Source: SYFI01 sp046095485
GTDB taxonomy: Bacteria; Actinomycetota; Thermoleophilia; Miltoncostaeales; Miltoncostaeaceae
Direction: 5' to 3'
Length of the DNA: 9,734 nucleotides
NCBI GenBank assembly: GCA_046095485.1
Contig: JBJTJN010000075.1
Location: 1-9,734 of the forward strand
Shown: positions 1 through 5,503 of the stretch, piece after piece
Layout: each line of letters opens with the position of its first letter
Numbering within the stretch: position 1 is the stretch's first letter
Notes under the pieces: generated by a model
Databases searched by the model: none
What the model was told of the DNA's origin: nothing
Seen by the model: only the letters and a program-made list of their open reading frames with translations
Made by a program: the position numbers and the translations under genes

Positions 1-944
1 CGGGCGAAGGCCGCGCACACCGGCCACTGGCCGGCTCCCCACTTCACGAAGAGCACCGCGGCGCGGTAGTCCTGCTCGGCCTCGGTGGCGGCGGCGGGGT
101 CGCCGGTGCCGCCCATGGCCTCCCAGGTGCTCTGCATGAACTGGTACTTGCCGCGGAACTGACCGCCTCCGCCGATGGAGCGCGGGTTGCCGCCCGACTC
201 GCACTGGGCGATGCGCTCGAGCACCGCGCGCGAGGGGCCGCCGGGCACGGCCGGCCACCTGCCGTTGCGGGGCGTGGTGGCCGTGGTGGCACCCGGCGCG
301 ATCGCCGCCCTGGAGTCGCGCTCGCGGCGCGACGACGCGGCGCGCTCGCGGCCCTCCGCGCGCGCCAGCACCCGGCGGGCCTTCGCGAGTGCCGCGGCAC
401 GCGATGCCCGCAGGCCCTCGAGGTCTGCGCGGTGGCTCGCGGCCTCGTCGCGTGCCTCGCGCGCGATGGCCTCCTCGCGGCTGCGGTCGCGCTCGATCAA
501 TGCCACCTCGCGGCGGTCGGCCCGCAGGCGGGCCACCAGCCGGGCGTCCTCACGGGCGGTGCGCTCGGCACCTGCCTGCTCCGATGCCAGGGCCGCCAGG
601 CCACCGCTCGAGAGGAACACGGTGAGCAGCGGGTCGGCGTCGCCATCGCGGTAGATGTCGCGCAGGCGCTTGGCCAGCACGGCCTGACCCGCGCGGTGCG
701 CACTCGCGCGAGTGGAGAGCTGCTTGGTGGCGCGCGCGAGACGCCCCGTCGCCTTCGCAAGCCGGTCGGCGGCCCTGCGCTCGGCTGTGCGTGCCGTGGC
801 GATGGCGCGATCGGCCTCGATCACCTGCTGTTCGAGGGTCCGTATAGACGCGCGCGCGGCATCGGCCCCCGGGGCAGCGGCCGCGGGGGCGAGGGCCACC
901 AGCCCGCAGAGGGCGGCGGCGCCGATGGCGATAAGGGCGCGCAT
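1..944 (-). CDS. Secreted coiled-coil protein with Rpf-like transglycosylase domain (3' end cut by window edge)
   Basis: Probably an exported peptidoglycan-cleaving enzyme acting in growth, division or resuscitation. The minus-strand frame is open from the ATG at 944 to the edge (314 codons visible). Residues 1-24 form a signal peptide (MRAL, hydrophobic core, AAAA). Residues 33-215 are a charged coiled coil rich in Ala/Arg/Glu. They contain a segment around 91-115 (RLRDIYRDGD followed by LLTVFLSSGG) resembling the N-terminal coiled coil of PcsB/RipA-type hydrolases. After a short linker, residues 240-310 form the Rpf/transglycosylase-like domain: CESGGNP with the presumed catalytic Glu249, FRGKYQFMQSTW at 263-274, and terminal WPVC. 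Cys248 and Cys310 match the disulfide pair of this fold. The domain is complete, so only a few residues should be missing. No Shine-Dalgarno is visible before 944, and a stop (TAA at 999-1001) bounds the frame upstream with no other start between. The domain call is firm; the exact bond cut is inferred from the family. Confidence 0.88.
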   Translation of the reverse strand, partial: MRALIAIGAAALCGLVALAPAAAAPGADAARASIRTLEQQVIEADRAIATARTAERRAADRLAKATGRLARATKQLSTRASAHRAGQAVLAKRLRDIYRDGDADPLLTVFLSSGGLAALASEQAGAERTAREDARLVARLRADRREVALIERDRSREEAIAREARDEAASHRADLEGLRASRAAALAKARRVLARAEGRERAASSRRERDSRAAIAPGATTATTPRNGRWPAVPGGPSRAVLERIAQCESGGNPRSIGGGGQFRGKYQFMQSTWEAMGGTGDPAAATEAEQDYRAAVLFVKWGAGQWPVCAAFA

Positions 945-962
945 CGCGAGATGGAGAAGATT

Positions 963-994
963 CGGCCGGCGGCCCCGGATGGAACCGCCGGCCG
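963..994 (-). terminator. GC-rich hairpin between the 120-aa gene and the transglycosylase gene
   Basis: A perfect 10-bp inverted repeat (CGGCCGGCGG at 963-972, CCGCCGGCCG at 985-994) with a 12-nt loop. It lies 25 nt past the stop of the upstream minus-strand gene and 18 nt before the start of the next. Only a weak pyrimidine run (AATCTTCT) follows, so it could end the first transcript, attenuate read-through, or be a structured leader. Confidence 0.45.
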
Positions 995-1018
995 GGCCTT
1001 ATTCGGCCCCGAGGGCCT

Positions 1019-1381
1019 CTAGCCCTGCGGGAGCTCCCCGATGTTGCGCAGCACGCCGACCGTGGGGGCCATGGTGCGGAAGGCGTCGTCCTTCTGCAGC
1101 ACGCCCACCACGTACACCGGCAGGTCGGGAATCATGCGGGCCAGGGTGGATGCGGCGTCGCGCGAGCGCGGCACGGCCTTGAAGCACGAGACGAGCACGG
1201 CGTCCACGCCGCCCTCCTCGCAGCGCTTGAGCGGGCCGGGCCAGAGCGGGTCGATGATCTCGACGTCCCAGCCGGCCTCGGTGAGCTTCTCCACGGCGAC
1301 CTCGGTGCCGGGGAAACGGACCTTGCCCTCCTTGTTGAGGACCTCGTCCGTGGGGACTGTGACAAGAAGAAGTTTTGGCAT
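1019..1381 (-). CDS. Small alpha/beta protein of unknown function, 120 aa
   Basis: I do not recognise the family. The sequence alternates hydrophobic strands and amphipathic helices: KLLLVTVP at 3-10, a helix near 26-36, WDVEIIDP, DAVLVSCF near 59-66, PVYVVGVL near 87-94 and VGVLRNIGEL at the end. This suggests a flavodoxin-, CheY- or B12-binding-like Rossmannoid fold. The DxHxxG cobalamin motif is absent and no response-regulator phosphorylation pattern is evident. There is no signal peptide or membrane segment, so it is probably cytoplasmic. The ATG at 1381 is supported by a -10 box (TAGCCT) ending 7 nt before it, implying a leaderless mRNA. It is divergent from the nitroreductase and lies 74 bp upstream of the transglycosylase gene on the same strand. 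Function unassigned. Confidence 0.82.
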   Translation of the reverse strand: MPKLLLVTVPTDEVLNKEGKVRFPGTEVAVEKLTEAGWDVEIIDPLWPGPLKRCEEGGVDAVLVSCFKAVPRSRDAASTLARMIPDLPVYVVGVLQKDDAFRTMAPTVGVLRNIGELPQG

Positions 1382-1388
1382 GAGCGGC

Positions 1389-1394
1389 AGGCTA
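1389..1394 (-). promoter_or_regulatory. -10 box TAGCCT of leaderless gene (minus strand)
   Basis: On the minus strand TAGCCT is followed by GCCGCTC and then the ATG at 1381, so transcription is expected to start at or next to the A of ATG. The same TAGCCTGCCGC string precedes birA. No clear -35 is visible. Confidence 0.6.
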
Positions 1395-1500
1395 GACAGC
1401 GGCCCGTCGCGCTCGCCCGGTCAACCGCGGGTCGAAGGACCCCCGCAGCGGCTGACGACCGTTCACGTTCGTTACTCATGCAACAGGCGCGGTCGCTGTG

Positions 1501-1506
1501 TACATT
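1501..1506 (+). promoter_or_regulatory. Possible -10 box TACATT for the nitroreductase gene
   Basis: TACATT stands out in GC-rich DNA about 65 nt before the ATG and would give a leader of roughly 60 nt. No convincing -35 is 17 nt upstream. The intergenic DNA also holds a 5-bp hairpin (GGGTC/GACCC, 1429-1442) and a run of CGTT units (1460-1474) that could be regulator contacts; neither is assigned. Confidence 0.35.
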
Positions 1507-1571
1507 GGATCCATCGCGTCTCGCACGCAAAGACAAGCACCTGCCCGCTGACCCACAGGGAGACACGTTCG

Positions 1572-2585
1572 ATGGCCGTGAAAGCCTCTGACATCCCGGA
1601 CCTGCCGACTCTTCAGACGATCGGCAACCGCCGTAGCTACCGGTACTACGACCCCAACAGGACGGTCGAGGACTACAAGATCGACATCATGCTCAACGCG
1701 GCGCGCCTTGCGTCGTGCCAGGGCAACATCAACTGCACCGAGGCAGTCGTCGTCACCAAGGACTCCGACCTCTGGGACGAGATCGAGGAGTGCGTCTCCG
1801 GCTTCAACGTGCAGATCATCAACCAGTCGTCGCACCTGATCTTCTGGTTCACCAACCTCAACGCCTGGTACGGCCGCGCCATCGACGGTCTTTCGACCCT
1901 CGCCCTCTCCGGCGCCCTCACCCGCTACCACGGCTGGAACTACGAGTTCTCGATGACGCAGACCATCCCGCGTCTCATGAGCTTCCCGGTGGAGCGCACG
2001 GACGACCTGCTGCGCTTCGAGACCGGCCAGCACGTAGCCCAGGCCATGCTCGCCGGCCAGGCCATGGGCGTGGGCTCGATCCTCATCGCCTTCGGCCGCA
2101 AGCCGGGCGGCATCCAGAAGGCCTTCGGCCTTCCTGCCCACTACAGCTTCACGTGGGGCCACGCCGTGGGCTACCCGCTCGAGGACTTCAAGGCCGGCGG
2201 CCAGCGCGTGCGCCTGAAGTTCGAGGCCCTCTTCAACAACGAGGAGATGGGCAACCCGCGCAAGATGGCCGATGGCCTCGAGGACGCCCTCAAGGAGATC
2301 GGGCTCATCCAGGACCAGGCCCCGCTGCCCGGTCGCTTCGAGGAGATCGACGCCCTGGCCGAGCAGTTCGGCCGTGACCCGGGCGTCATCTCATGGCCCG
2401 AGAAGGACATCAAGCGCCTCATGGCCGACGATGACTGGGACTTCGGCCCCAACATCAAGGCCCGTGCCCAGTACGTCCTCGACAACGAGGACCTGCCGGA
2501 GTACCCGCCGGAGGTCCTCGAGACCTTCCGCAAGATCATGGCCGAGCACGGCATCGACACGACGAAGCTGCTGCCGGACAGCTGA
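1572..2585 (+). CDS. Nitroreductase-family flavoprotein with C-terminal extension
   Basis: Predicted FMN-dependent NAD(P)H oxidoreductase, 337 aa, cytoplasmic; substrate unknown. The N-terminal FMN-binding signature is NRRSYRYYDP at 19-28, followed by the helix DIMLNAARLASCQGN. The second conserved helix is near 148-170 (ETGQHVAQAMLAGQAMGVGS) and the closing region of the fold is at 184-202 (AFGLPAHYSF, AVGYP). Nitroreductases usually end soon after this point, at about 180-230 aa. Here some 110 further residues follow: acidic, rich in Asp/Glu/Pro, with helical stretches at 255-285 and 311-327. The ATG at 1572 has a good Shine-Dalgarno (GGGAGA, 1558-1563, 8-nt spacing). The frame stays open upstream to about 1041, but that part overlaps the opposite-strand gene and the promoter region. 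Nearly exclusive use of C-ending codons suggests high expression. Could be a dehalogenase-like or F420/FMN side branch; only the superfamily is firm. Confidence 0.85.
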   Translation: MAVKASDIPDLPTLQTIGNRRSYRYYDPNRTVEDYKIDIMLNAARLASCQGNINCTEAVVVTKDSDLWDEIEECVSGFNVQIINQSSHLIFWFTNLNAWYGRAIDGLSTLALSGALTRYHGWNYEFSMTQTIPRLMSFPVERTDDLLRFETGQHVAQAMLAGQAMGVGSILIAFGRKPGGIQKAFGLPAHYSFTWGHAVGYPLEDFKAGGQRVRLKFEALFNNEEMGNPRKMADGLEDALKEIGLIQDQAPLPGRFEEIDALAEQFGRDPGVISWPEKDIKRLMADDDWDFGPNIKARAQYVLDNEDLPEYPPEVLETFRKIMAEHGIDTTKLLPDS

Positions 2586-2610
2586 TCACCCGATCACGCT
2601 GATGGTCCTC

Positions 2611-2644
2611 GCGGGCCCCGTCACCTCCGGGTGGCGGGGCCCGC
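2611..2644 (+). terminator. Strong GC hairpin after the nitroreductase gene
   Basis: A 15-bp stem (GCGGGCCCCGTCACC at 2611-2625 with its partner at 2630-2644, one G-T wobble) closed by a TCCG tetraloop, 26 nt past the stop codon. There is no T-run after it, so termination may rely on the stem alone or on Rho. Confidence 0.7.
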
Positions 2645-2661
2645 GTCGTTCCCGGGGCGAC

Positions 2662-2667
2662 TAGGCT
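2662..2667 (+). promoter_or_regulatory. -10 box TAGGCT upstream of the 87-aa gene
   Basis: TAGGCT lies 18 nt after the preceding hairpin and about 40 nt before the GTG start, leaving a leader of some 33 nt that carries the Shine-Dalgarno GGAGAG (2694-2699). Confidence 0.55.
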
Positions 2668-2707
2668 CGCGCCGCACGCACCGACTACCCGATGGAGAGA
2701 TCACCCC

Positions 2708-2971
2708 GTGTCGCATGAGTTGAGCAGCCGTCACCGCAACACCCTCGAGAAGCTCCTCGACCACCAGGGCCACGCCAACGTCGAGTGGCGCGAGGTCATC
2801 TCGCTTCTCGAGCAGGTGGCCGAGGTGGAGGAGGAGCACAACGGCAAGTACAAGGTGAAGCTCGGCTCCGAGGTGCTGTTCCTGCACCGGCCCAAGCACA
2901 AGGATGTCGACCAGCAGATGCTGGTGGACGTGCGCCACCTGCTCGAGCAGGGCGGGGTGGGCCTCACGTAG
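2708..2971 (+). CDS. Small conserved-looking protein, 87 aa, possible HicA-like fold
   Basis: A short, charged, soluble protein of unknown function. It has an N-terminal helix (RHRNTLEKLLDHQGH), then a segment NVEWREVISLLEQV (residues 24-37), two short strands (KYKVKL and SEVLFLHRP), the polar KHKDVDQQ, and a C-terminal helix VDVRHLLEQGG. The order helix, two strands with a conserved His, helix recalls the small HicA/YcfA double-stranded-RNA-binding-like fold, and I recall similar orphan actinobacterial proteins, but this is inference. No HicB-like antitoxin is adjacent, which argues against a toxin-antitoxin pair. It starts with GTG, supported by GGAGAG (2694-2699) 8 nt upstream. It ends 28 bp before tRNA-Arg. 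Confidence 0.78.
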   Translation: MSHELSSRHRNTLEKLLDHQGHANVEWREVISLLEQVAEVEEEHNGKYKVKLGSEVLFLHRPKHKDVDQQMLVDVRHLLEQGGVGLT

Positions 2972-2983
2972 TGGCCCGGGGGC

Positions 2984-2989
2984 TACGCT
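2984..2989 (+). promoter_or_regulatory. -10 box TACGCT for tRNA-Arg
   Basis: TACGCT lies 10 nt before the mature tRNA 5' end, placing the transcription start a few nucleotides ahead of it. No clear -35 is visible. Confidence 0.45.
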
Positions 2990-2999
2990 GCGCCTGCTG

Positions 3000-3073
3000 G
3001 CGCCCGTAGCTCAGCTGGATAGAGCACCCGACTTCTAATCGGACGGTCGCAGGTTCGAATCCTGCCGGGCGCG
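3000..3073 (+). tRNA. tRNA-Arg(TCT)
   Basis: A full cloverleaf can be drawn. The acceptor GCGCCCG pairs perfectly with CGGGCGC, the D arm is GCTC/GAGC, and the anticodon loop CTTCTAA holds TCT (reads AGA, and AGG by wobble). The variable loop is 5 nt and the T arm is GCAGG-TTCGAAT-CCTGC. The discriminator is G and CCA is not encoded. The first anticodon-stem pair (27-43) is a C-A mismatch. birA starts only 32 bp downstream from its own promoter. Confidence 0.96.
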
Positions 3074-3093
3074 CTCACGCCGGGGCGGGCGCG

Positions 3094-3099
3094 TAGCCT
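3094..3099 (+). promoter_or_regulatory. birA: -10 box TAGCCT of leaderless birA
   Basis: TAGCCT, then GCCGCC, then ATG at 3106. The 6-nt spacing puts the transcription start at the start codon, and no Shine-Dalgarno is present. The element sits in the 32 bp after tRNA-Arg. Confidence 0.65.
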
Positions 3100-3105
3100 G
3101 CCGCC

Positions 3106-4098
3106 ATGGCGCGGCAGGAACGTGATGATGTGATCGAGCGGCGAGAGAGGATCCTCGCGGCGCTCGCCGCGCATCCCGGCGAGAGGGTTTCGGGAGGCGC
3201 CCTGGCGCGCGAGCTTGGGTGCTCACGTGCGGCGGTTCACCGGCATGTGGATGCCCTGCGGGCGGCGGGGGTGCCCATCGATGCCACGCGTGCGGGCTAC
3301 GTGCTCGACCCGGCGGCCGATCCCGTGGTGCCATCCGCGGTGATGCCGCTGCTGTCGTCGCCCCTGGCGGGGCCGGTCACGTGGACTCCCGAGATCGGGT
3401 CGACCAATGACGAGGCGTCGGCGCTCGCCCGGGCGGGGGCGCTGGAGGGCACGGTGATCGGATCCGATCACCAGACGGCGGGGCGGGGGCGCCGCGGGCG
3501 GCAATGTGTGGATTCCCCCGGCGAGGCCCTGTTGTTCACCGTCATCCTCAGGCCGAGGGTGAGCCCCGTTGGGGCCGGCATGCTGCCCATCGTCGTGGCG
3601 CTGGGGCTGGCCGACGGCCTGGAGGCCTGCGGCGTGCAGGGCGCGGTGATCGCCTGGCCCAATGACGTTCTGGCCGGCGGCACCAAGGTGGCGGGAATCC
3701 TGTGCGAGATGTCGGCCGACCAGGAGCGCGTGGGGTGGGCGGTGGCCGGCATGGGCATCAACGTCGGCCCGGTGCCCGACGTGCCCGGCTCGCGGTGGAC
3801 CCCCGGGTCGCTGGCTGCGCTCGGCACGCGTCCGCGACGCGGCGACCTGCTGGTGGCCGTGCTCGGGGCCATCGGACGGCGCTACCAGGCGTGGCTCGAG
3901 CATGGGCCCGACGGCGTGGTGGCCGCGTTCGGGCGACGCGATCACCTGGCGGGCCGTCGCGTGACCGTGGGCACGCCCACGGGCGATGTTTCGGGCGCCG
4001 GCTGCGGAATCGATGCCCTCGGGCGCCTCGTCATCGATGTCGCGGGCGAGCAGGTGGCGCTCTCGTCGGGCGAGGTCACCGGCGTCGACCGCGACTGA
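3106..4098 (+). CDS. birA: Bifunctional biotin--[acetyl-CoA-carboxylase] ligase / biotin repressor
   Basis: Activates biotin with ATP to biotinyl-AMP and transfers it to the carrier lysine of carboxylases; the N-terminal domain probably represses biotin genes. At 330 aa it is close to the bifunctional family length. Residues 13-66 are a winged helix (RILAALAAHPGERVSGGALARELG, then SRAAVHRHVDALRAAG). The catalytic core shows GSTNDEA at 98-104, QTAGRGRRGR at 123-132, WPNDV at 184-188, the catalytic-lysine motif TKVAGIL (Lys194) and GMGINVG at 215-221. The C-terminal SH3-like domain spans about 278-325 with ALSSGEV. Two positions deviate: Cys134 replaces the usual Trp after GRGRRGR, and Ala183 replaces the usual Lys before WPND. 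ATG 3106 is chosen from the protein N-terminus and the leaderless -10 box. No carboxylase or biotin-synthesis gene is adjacent. Confidence 0.94.
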   Translation: MARQERDDVIERRERILAALAAHPGERVSGGALARELGCSRAAVHRHVDALRAAGVPIDATRAGYVLDPAADPVVPSAVMPLLSSPLAGPVTWTPEIGSTNDEASALARAGALEGTVIGSDHQTAGRGRRGRQCVDSPGEALLFTVILRPRVSPVGAGMLPIVVALGLADGLEACGVQGAVIAWPNDVLAGGTKVAGILCEMSADQERVGWAVAGMGINVGPVPDVPGSRWTPGSLAALGTRPRRGDLLVAVLGAIGRRYQAWLEHGPDGVVAAFGRRDHLAGRRVTVGTPTGDVSGAGCGIDALGRLVIDVAGEQVALSSGEVTGVDRD

Positions 4099-4126
4099 CC
4101 GGGAGTGACCGCGGCTGACCACGACC
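4087..4126 (+). repeat. Four near-tandem 10-bp units (consensus GACCGCGACT)
   Basis: Four consecutive decamers: GACCGCGACT, GACCGGGAGT, GACCGCGGCT and GACCACGACC. The first overlaps the last birA codons and stop; the last ends 12 bp before the -10 box of the lipoprotein gene. A 10-bp period is about one helical turn, so all units face the same side of the DNA. This could be a regulator-binding array or a chance low-complexity drift. Confidence 0.5.
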
Positions 4127-4138
4127 GAGCGCGCCGCG

Positions 4139-4144
4139 TAGTCT
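4139..4144 (+). promoter_or_regulatory. -10 box TAGTCT of the first lipoprotein gene
   Basis: TAGTCT lies 36 bp before the ATG at 4181. The leader holds a strong Shine-Dalgarno GGGAGAG (4169-4175, 5-nt spacing), partly overlapped by a weak CCCG/CGGG hairpin (4161-4171). Confidence 0.55.
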
Positions 4145-4180
4145 GGCCCGTACGACAACCCCCGAATCGGGAGAGATGGC

Positions 4181-4762
4181 ATGCGTGGACTGAGGAGGAC
4201 GGCCGCGGGCGTGGCGGCAGTAGCACTGGCCGCCGGCGTCATCGCCGGATGCGGCAGCAGCAGTGACACCGCGAGCACGGCTGCAGCGGAGAGCGTGGCC
4301 AGTGAGGCCACGTCGACGACCACGGAGCTCACGCAGGCGGAGTACGTGGCCAAGGCGAACGCCATCTGCAGGAAGATCGATGACGTCACGAGCACGCTGG
4401 GCGACAACGCGGACACCGAGACTCTGGAGCAGGCGCAGGCCGAGCTCGATAAGGCCGTCGCGGCGGCACGGCAGGGCGTGGCCGAGCTGAAGGGGCTCGT
4501 GCCACCGGCTGCGCTCGCGGCTGCCCATGCCACCCTCGTGCAGACCAGCAGCGACGCAACCGAGCTGGGATCGAAGATCATCAGCGCCGCCCTCGCGGGC
4601 AACCTCGATGACCCCGCCATCATGGAGGAGGCCAAGCAGGCTGCGTCCCTCGAGAAGAAGCAGCTCGCCGCGGCGAAGGAGCTGGGGCTCTCCGACTGCT
4701 TCACGGGCAACGCAGCTGGCGATGCCGATGACAGCGGTGCCGATGACGGGGCGAACGACTAG
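4181..4762 (+). CDS. Predicted lipoprotein, first of a tandem paralogous pair
   Basis: 193 aa, function unknown. An N-terminal RGLRR, a hydrophobic stretch and the lipobox IAGC (Cys24) predict a diacylglyceryl-anchored lipoprotein on the outer face of the membrane. A Ser/Thr/Ala-rich linker (25-48) leads to a helical domain (about 50-175) with LTQAEYVAKANAICRKID near the start, LVPPAALAAAH at 106-116, and AAKELGLSDC before the acidic tail (DADDSGADDG). Two non-lipobox cysteines, Cys63 and Cys173, bracket the domain and are conserved in the neighbour at 4935, so a disulfide is likely. The ATG is supported by GGGAGAG 5 nt upstream. It has its own promoter and terminator. No catalytic motif is visible; a binding or structural role is possible but not shown. 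Confidence 0.88.
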   Translation: MRGLRRTAAGVAAVALAAGVIAGCGSSSDTASTAAAESVASEATSTTTELTQAEYVAKANAICRKIDDVTSTLGDNADTETLEQAQAELDKAVAAARQGVAELKGLVPPAALAAAHATLVQTSSDATELGSKIISAALAGNLDDPAIMEEAKQAASLEKKQLAAAKELGLSDCFTGNAAGDADDSGADDGAND

Positions 4763-4781
4763 CCGCTGACGCCCGGCATCA

Positions 4782-4822
4782 CCACCCCGGGAACCGTCGC
4801 AGAGCCCCCGGGGTGGGGTTTT
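4782..4822 (+). terminator. Intrinsic terminator after the first lipoprotein gene
   Basis: A perfect 10-bp stem (CCACCCCGGG at 4782-4791, CCCGGGGTGG at 4807-4816) with a 15-nt loop, followed by GG and TTTT. This is the most classical terminator in the window and separates the two paralogous lipoprotein genes. Confidence 0.8.
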
Positions 4823-4833
4823 CCGAGTTCTTG

Positions 4834-4841
4834 TATAGATT
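4834..4841 (+). promoter_or_regulatory. AT-rich -10 region (TATAGATT) of the second lipoprotein gene
   Basis: TATAGA overlaps TAGATT in a short AT-rich island (4819-4850), unusual for this GC-rich DNA. Either register gives a leader of roughly 85-95 nt. The -35 region would fall inside the preceding terminator and shows no consensus. Confidence 0.5.
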
Positions 4842-4857
4842 TCAAAAAAGCCGGTCC

Positions 4858-4898
4858 CTCGGCGCGTCGTCGAGCGCCTGCGCGCCACGCGCGCCGAG
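4858..4898 (+). other. Structured 5' leader of the second lipoprotein gene
   Basis: A perfect 9-bp inverted repeat (CTCGGCGCG at 4858-4866, CGCGCCGAG at 4890-4898) enclosing a GC-rich 23-nt loop that can fold further. It lies between the -10 region and the Shine-Dalgarno. Read on the minus strand it is followed by CTTTTTT (4843-4849), so it could also stop antisense transcription. It matches no riboswitch I recognise. Confidence 0.45.
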
Positions 4899-4934
4899 CC
4901 ACCCCGGCGGCCACTCAATGAAGCGGAGAACCTC

Positions 4935-5495
4935 TTGAAGACGTCACGTACCGCCGCCATCGTGCTCGGCGCCGTCGCCCTCGGCGGCATCGGATTCGTC
5001 GGTTGCGGAAGTTCCGACACGGCGGCCACCACCGCGGCCGCCACGGCCGAGTCCGGTGACGCCGGGCAGCAACTGACCGCCGAGGAGTACGTCAGCGCGG
5101 CCAACGCGGTATGCAGTGAAATCAATACCAAGGTGGAGGCGCTCAGCCCGCCCAGCGACCCTGCCGAGCTCAAGGCATACGTCGCGGAGACAGCGACCCT
5201 CGCGGCGTCCGCAGCGGAGGGCCTGACCACGCTCGTCCCGCCCGCCGACCTCGAGACCGCACACAAGGCGCTCGTCGAAGCAGCGTTCAACCAGACGGAG
5301 TTCGTCAACCAGGTCGCCGCCGAGGTCCCGGACCCCGCGACGGAGGCGGATGTCACCGCGGCGGTGGAGAAGCTCACGGGCGCCGATGCGAAGGCGCTCG
5401 ATGCCGAGGGCAAGGCTGCGGCGGCTGAGCTCGGTCTCGCCGAGTGCGGGAAGGATCCCGCGGGCGCCGAGGCGGACGCCGACTCGGCGGAGTAG
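4935..5495 (+). CDS. Predicted lipoprotein, second of a tandem paralogous pair
   Basis: 186 aa, function unknown, paralogous to the gene at 4181. Residues 1-23 form a lipoprotein signal (MKTSRT, hydrophobic core) ending in FVGC (Cys24); Phe at lipobox position -3 is less usual than the IAGC of its paralog. An Ala/Thr-rich linker precedes a helical domain with LTAEEYVSAANAVCSEIN at 47-64, LVPPADLETAH at 100-110 and AAAELGLAEC at 162-171. These correspond to the same three blocks in the paralog, and Cys60/Cys171 to its cysteine pair. The tail is again acidic (EADADSAE). The start is TTG, supported by GGAG at 4925-4928 with 6-nt spacing and by the signal peptide beginning immediately. Tandem duplication and divergence is the simplest explanation for the pair. 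Confidence 0.87.
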   Translation: MKTSRTAAIVLGAVALGGIGFVGCGSSDTAATTAAATAESGDAGQQLTAEEYVSAANAVCSEINTKVEALSPPSDPAELKAYVAETATLAASAAEGLTTLVPPADLETAHKALVEAAFNQTEFVNQVAAEVPDPATEADVTAAVEKLTGADAKALDAEGKAAAAELGLAECGKDPAGAEADADSAE

Positions 5496-5503
5496 CGCGC
5501 CGG

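Noticed and set aside
1041..1571. Upstream extension of the nitroreductase frame to a 514-aa protein
   Set aside because: The extra 177 residues overlap the opposite-strand 120-aa gene and the promoter region and have no family similarity; the ATG at 1572 has a good Shine-Dalgarno and starts a complete protein.
2708..2971. HicAB toxin-antitoxin system
   Set aside because: No HicB-like gene on either side, and the HicA similarity is only by fold pattern.
2983..3174. Minus-strand frames across tRNA-Arg giving GRIRTCDRPIRSRVLYPAELR and similar
   Set aside because: Known spurious translation of tRNA antisense; no start context or protein family.
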